A stretch of 7,671 nucleotides of DNA from Deltaproteobacteria bacterium (GTDB lineage: Bacteria; Desulfobacterota_B; Binatia; Binatales; Binataceae). The notes under the pieces were generated by a model. The model searched no databases. It was not told the origin of the DNA and saw nothing but the letters and a program-made list of their open reading frames with translations. Numbering within the stretch: the stretch's first letter is position 1; every line of letters starts with the position of its first letter. Position numbers and translations under genes: made by a program. Location of the stretch: positions 1-7,671 of the forward strand of contig JAKAVX010000108.1 in the NCBI GenBank assembly GCA_021827465.1. Direction: 5' to 3'. Positions 4,942-7,671 of this stretch are shown here, piece by piece.

Positions 4942-5493
4942 TCAGCTTTTGGCCGCGCCGACTCCGCCGCCGGTCTCCTCGAGGAATTCACGCGCCTGGT
5001 AAAGCGCCGCTATCGTCTTCGCGTCGACGATCTCGCCGCGACGGACCATCCTGAGGGCCTCGGCGAAGGGACGCCTTTCAACCCGGATCACCTCGTCGAA
5101 ATCCTGGCTGCCGACCGCCAAATCCAGCTCCCGGGCGAGAAAAAGCTCGATCCGTTCGTCGCAGAAGCTCGGCACGGTCACGATAGCTCCCAGATGGTCC
5201 CATCGGCGGCCGGAAAGGCCCGCTTCTTCGGCAAGCTCGCGCTGCGCGCACTGGATCGGAGTCTCGTCGTCATGCCTGACGCCTGCCGGTATCTCCCAGA
5301 CGTATCCGCCGATTGCGTGCCGGTACTGGCTGAGCAGCGCGATATTGCCGTTGTTGTCCAGCGCGACGATCGCGCTTGCGCCCGGATGCCTGATGACGGC
5401 GAGATCCACCTCGGCGCCGTTCGGCAGGACCGTGTGCTCGACACCGAAGTCCACGACCCCGAGCTTCAAAATCCGCCGCCTGGTGGAAGCCAT
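4942..5493 (-). CDS. Nudix hydrolase, ADP-ribose pyrophosphatase type
   Basis: A 183-residue Nudix enzyme, likely cleaving ADP-ribose or a related nucleotide sugar to AMP and a sugar phosphate in the cytosol. The Nudix box is complete at residues 71-93: G-x5-E-x7-REL-x-EE-x-GL, with E86, E89 and E90 as probable metal ligands. Upstream, RHPGAS (35-40), LLSQYRHAIGGYVWEIPAG (53-71) and LPNG (23-26) match the ADP-ribose pyrophosphatase subgroup. Pro108 lies 15 residues after the box, and SFCDERIELFLA (109-120) fits the downstream catalytic loop of that subgroup. The start is uncertain: ATG 5491-5493 fits the family length but has no clear Shine-Dalgarno. ATG 5551-5553 or TTG 5566-5568 would add 20 or 25 residues (MAAIGAATLALSP...) that look unlike the family. 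It is divergent from the DsbA-fold gene and they may share a control region. Confidence 0.87.
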   Translation of the reverse strand: MASTRRRILKLGVVDFGVEHTVLPNGAEVDLAVIRHPGASAIVALDNNGNIALLSQYRHAIGGYVWEIPAGVRHDDETPIQCAQRELAEEAGLSGRRWDHLGAIVTVPSFCDERIELFLARELDLAVGSQDFDEVIRVERRPFAEALRMVRRGEIVDAKTIAALYQAREFLEETGGGVGAAKS

Positions 5494-5612
5494 GAGGTAA
5501 AGATCGATGGAGGCGGGGCTTAGCGCAAGCGTGGCCGCGCCGATTGCCGCCATCGCCTTGATGCGCAAGTATTTTGACTGTTGAACCGCCCTGGGAAACG
5601 CCGAGGTCCGCT

Positions 5613-6218
5613 ATGGCACGAGTGGTGATTCCGGTCTATTTCGATTACGCCTCGACCCTCTGCTACATCGCATGGAAAATCGTCAGCGAACTGGAGGGCG
5701 AACTCGATTTCGAAGCGCTATGGAAGGGCGTTCCGATCTCGATGCGCGATCCGAAGACCAGGGCCGGTCGCGAGTTGGGCCCGCGCGAGCATGAGAAAGT
5801 GATGATGGTCGCGGCGGAAACCGGCGTGCCGGTTGCGCCGCCGCCGCGATGGCTCGCGTCGGAAGCCGCACTGGAAGGTGCTGAACTCGCCCGCAAGGCG
5901 CAAGTCTTCGCCGCCTACCATTCGGCGGTCTTTCAGTCCGCCTTCGAGGACAGGCTCGATATCGGCAGTTCCGAGGTGCTGGCCGCTATAGCGGAAAAGG
6001 CCGGGATGGAACCGCGGCGGTTCCTTGCCGATGTCGAGGCGCACACGATGGCGCCGAGAATCGTCGAATACAAGCGCGAAGCCGACCAGTTCTCCGCGCT
6101 CGGCTATCCGACCTTCATGCTCGGCGATTTCCCGCTGACCGGCATCCAGCCGATCGCCACGATGCGCCTTCTGTTCGAGCGCTACATCCTGAGGCGCGAG
6201 CAGGAGCCCGGCAACTAG
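5613..6218 (+). CDS. DsbA-fold thioredoxin-like protein with SxxC active site (HCCA isomerase/FrnE-like)
   Basis: A 201-residue DsbA-family protein. The N-terminal strand VVIPVYFDYAS leads into the active-site position, where DsbA has CxxC. Here it reads STLC (Ser14 to Cys17) followed by YIAW, so the first, nucleophilic Cys is replaced by Ser. A helical insertion (~40-150) follows, then the cis-Pro loop GYPTFML (Pro166) and GDFPLTGIQP (171-180), which match the C-terminal thioredoxin half of FrnE and 2-hydroxychromene-2-carboxylate isomerases. The Ser suggests GST-kappa-like glutathione-dependent isomerase chemistry over disulfide exchange. No signal peptide: cytosolic. ATG 5613 has GAGG 6 nt upstream; a TTG at 5574 would add 13 atypical residues. 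The substrate is not evident. The stop overlaps that of the convergent stress-protein gene. Confidence 0.83.
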   Translation: MARVVIPVYFDYASTLCYIAWKIVSELEGELDFEALWKGVPISMRDPKTRAGRELGPREHEKVMMVAAETGVPVAPPPRWLASEAALEGAELARKAQVFAAYHSAVFQSAFEDRLDIGSSEVLAAIAEKAGMEPRRFLADVEAHTMAPRIVEYKREADQFSALGYPTFMLGDFPLTGIQPIATMRLLFERYILRREQEPGN

Positions 6219-7051
6219 CGCGACAGGAACACCGGGCAGGGCGAATTGCGCAGCACGTATTCGGTCGTCGAGCCGAGCACCATCTCGATTATCCGGCTGT
6301 GGCCGTAAGCTCCGATGAACAGCAAGTCGGCCTCGTATTCGGTCAGAAAGCGGATAATCTCCTCGTTGGCATGGCCGGCGAGCAGCTTGAACTGGGCGGC
6401 GGGTTTGTACGGCTCGAAGTAGGCGCGCGCCTGGTCGAGAGTGCGCTCGCCGAGCGCGGGATCGCGCGCGACGGTAACGACCATGATTGGAACCCCGAGG
6501 GTCGAGGCGAAATCGGCCGCCGCCCTCATCGCGCGCGAGGCGCGTTCGCTCCCGTCGTAGGCCAGCACCGGGCGAGTTATCTCACGAAACTTCATCGGCG
6601 AGATGAAAACCGGGCGCGGGCACTTGCGCGCGACGCTCTCCGCCGTGGAGCCGAGCAGTCCGGTGGAGAAGCGCTCGTGGACGCCGCGATGGCCGATCAT
6701 GACGAGGTCGGCCGACTTGGCGCGCTCGCAGATCTGGTTGGCGACGATTCCCATGTCGAGTACCGTCTCGGCCGTCAACTTCTCGCGTCTGGCCGCCTCG
6801 GCGAACTCTTCGAGCACCTCCTTGCCGCGCTGGGTGAGCACGTCGCGCATCTTGGAGGAAAAGTCGAGATACGGTTCAAGTCCGAGCGAGCCTGAGATAT
6901 CATGGAAAAACGAGCCCTCGATCGAGACGATGTCAACGACGTGCAGCCCGATCAGGCTCGCGTCAAGCTTGTGCGCGAGGTGAAAAGCGTAAGCCTGCGC
7001 GTTGCGCGAGTGCTCGGAGGTATCGATGCCGACCAGGATCTTCTTAATCAC
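6215..7051 (-). CDS. Universal stress protein with two UspA domains
   Basis: A 278-residue tandem UspA protein, cytosolic. Domain 1 (~1-152) starts MIKKILVGIDTSEHS with Asp10 at the usual nucleotide-site position. Its phosphate-binding motif is GHRG..., then GST at 134-136, with ten residues between the second Gly and the GS where the classic motif has nine. Domain 2 (~158-278) starts RPVLAYDGSERA (Asp166) and has a canonical G-x2-G-x9-GS/T motif (GAYG at 247-250, GST at 260-262), then EYVLRNSPCPVFLSR. Domain 2 is therefore the better ATP-binding candidate. Such proteins support survival in stasis, oxidative or energy stress. The start is GTG 7049-7051, preceded by GGGAAGAAG. It faces away from the 97-residue/Fur operon across a 68-bp spacer and ends on the shared CTAG with its convergent neighbour. 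Confidence 0.92.
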   Translation of the reverse strand: MIKKILVGIDTSEHSRNAQAYAFHLAHKLDASLIGLHVVDIVSIEGSFFHDISGSLGLEPYLDFSSKMRDVLTQRGKEVLEEFAEAARREKLTAETVLDMGIVANQICERAKSADLVMIGHRGVHERFSTGLLGSTAESVARKCPRPVFISPMKFREITRPVLAYDGSERASRAMRAAADFASTLGVPIMVVTVARDPALGERTLDQARAYFEPYKPAAQFKLLAGHANEEIIRFLTEYEADLLFIGAYGHSRIIEMVLGSTTEYVLRNSPCPVFLSR

Positions 7052-7080
7052 CGGCTTCTTCCCAGTTGTGAAGTCCGCGA

Positions 7081-7086
7081 TATCAT
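7081..7086 (+). promoter_or_regulatory. Possible -10 element of the 97-residue/Fur operon
   Basis: TATCAT matches TATAAT at 5 of 6 positions and lies 33 bp before the start codon at 7120. No good -35 is seen at the right distance, so this is tentative. The 68-bp divergent spacer leaves little other room for a promoter. Confidence 0.3.
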
Positions 7087-7119
7087 GGCGCCGGGTCGAG
7101 CCTCAAGAGGGGTGGCGTA

Positions 7120-7413
7120 ATGAACGAGCATAGCCATTCGCGGCTTGAACGCCTGCTCGACGAACTGGTCGAGATCGCGAAACGAGCCGGCCTGAAGGTC
7201 CGGCGCGAAAAACTTCTGCGCGAGGTCGGTTACCGCGCGCGCGGAGGCGCATGCCGTTTGCGCGAGCAGGACCTCGTTATCGTCGACCGCGACCAGCCGC
7301 CCCAGGAGCAGTTGGAAATTATCGCCGAAGCGCTCAAGGGGCGCGACCTCGAAACCATGTACCTTTCCCCTGCCGCCCGTCGTATTATTCAGGCTGGCTC
7401 AGAGCTGGCCTAG
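7120..7413 (+). CDS. 97-residue protein of unknown function, coupled to a Fur-family gene
   Basis: I do not recognise a named family. Residues 5-25 form an amphipathic helix (RLERLLDELVEIAKRAGLKV) and 30-58 include the basic RREKLLREVGYRARGGACRLR with one Cys (C45). Then come the strand DLVIVDRD (51-58), the helix PPQEQLEIIAEALKG (60-74), and DLETMYLSPAARRII (76-90). The pattern suggests a small alpha/beta cytosolic protein. AGAGGGG sits 7 nt before ATG 7120. The stop TAG (7411-7413) is directly joined to the ribosome site AGGAG of the downstream Fur-family gene, whose ATG is 9 bp further, so the two are translationally coupled and probably act in the same process, perhaps metal or peroxide homeostasis. 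The absence of a Cys/His cluster argues against a zinc finger. Confidence 0.8.
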   Translation: MNEHSHSRLERLLDELVEIAKRAGLKVRREKLLREVGYRARGGACRLREQDLVIVDRDQPPQEQLEIIAEALKGRDLETMYLSPAARRIIQAGSELA

Positions 7414-7422
7414 GAGCAACAG

Positions 7423-7671
7423 ATGGCGCGCCCCGCAGAACCCATGGCGGCGGGTCGCACGGTCGTGGAGCACGCAAGCCGTACCGACACGCAGCGCCAG
7501 ATGGAGCTGTTTCACACGCGGGTGAAACAACGTGGGCTTAAGTCCACCGCGCAGCGCGACGATATCGCGCGGGTTTTTTTCGAAATCGGCCACCATATCA
7601 GCGCCGAGGAACTTTACGCCGAAGTCAAAAAAATCAGCCCGCACGTGGGCTACGCCACCATCTGGCGCTGC
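7423..7671 (+). CDS. Fur-family metal-dependent repressor, N-terminal part (cut by window end)
   Basis: The first 83 residues of a Fur/PerR/Zur-family regulator. A 25-residue non-conserved leader (MARPAEPMAAGRTVVEHASR...) precedes the winged-helix domain. RGLKSTAQRDDIARVFFEI (37-55), HHISAEELYAEV (57-68) and VGYATIWRC (75-83) fit the family pattern GL..T.QR..I...F, H.S.EELY..V and VGYATVYRTL. The recognition helix carries Trp where Tyr is usual. The metal-sensing and dimerisation half, with the HHH and CxxC motifs that would separate Fur, PerR and Zur, lies beyond the window, so no gene symbol is given. ATG 7423 follows AGGAG by 6 nt. ATG 7444 is an in-frame alternative without such a site. 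Confidence 0.9.
   Translation, partial: MARPAEPMAAGRTVVEHASRTDTQRQMELFHTRVKQRGLKSTAQRDDIARVFFEIGHHISAEELYAEVKKISPHVGYATIWRC

Noticed and set aside
6299..6895. A 198-codon plus-strand open frame opposite the universal stress protein
   Set aside because: The minus strand has two UspA domains with nucleotide motifs; the plus-strand translation is unlike any family.

Overview
This GC-rich stretch comes from a Gram-negative-type bacterium: three lipoprotein signal peptides with lipoboxes, strong Shine-Dalgarno sites, compact gene spacing and a Fur-family gene all point that way. By the flavour of its proteins I would guess a deltaproteobacterial or Binatota-like environmental lineage, but the sequence alone does not prove the phylum. 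Nothing resembles a phage, an insertion sequence, a CRISPR array or a tRNA/rRNA gene.

Layout, left to right. (1) 1-908, plus strand: the last 32 codons of a sigma-70/ECF-type sigma factor, followed 5 bp later by a DNA alkylation repair protein. This protein has an O6-alkylguanine methyltransferase domain and then an Ada-type four-cysteine zinc domain, the reverse of the Ada order. A perfect 12-bp hairpin closes the unit. (2) 980-2202, minus strand: three tandem paralogous lipoproteins, each with a lipobox, a glycine-zipper domain and a glutamine-rich coiled-coil tail. (3) 2203-2551: a gene-free spacer. (4) 2552-4318, minus strand: a cytoplasmic gamma-glutamyltransferase-like Ntn hydrolase. 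It keeps the autocatalytic threonine but appears to lack several glutamate-binding residues. (5) 4319-4658: a second spacer, holding the probable promoter and a structured leader of a 68-residue orphan protein (4659-4865, plus). (6) 4942-5493, minus: a Nudix ADP-ribose pyrophosphatase-type enzyme, divergent from a DsbA-fold protein with an SxxC active site (5613-6218, plus). (7) 6215-7051, minus: a tandem-domain universal stress protein whose stop codon overlaps that of the DsbA-fold gene on a CTAG palindrome. (8) 7120 to the window end, plus: an unrecognised 97-residue protein translationally coupled to a Fur-family repressor that runs off the window.

Many of the genes fit stress and maintenance roles: alkylation repair, envelope lipoproteins, nucleotide-sugar clean-up, thiol/isomerase chemistry, universal stress protein and Fur-type regulation. 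They are organised as several small independent units, not one operon. The most novel points are the sigma factor plus reversed MGMT-AdaZn pair, the triplicated glycine-zipper/poly-Q lipoproteins, and two ribosome-binding sites placed in RNA hairpins.
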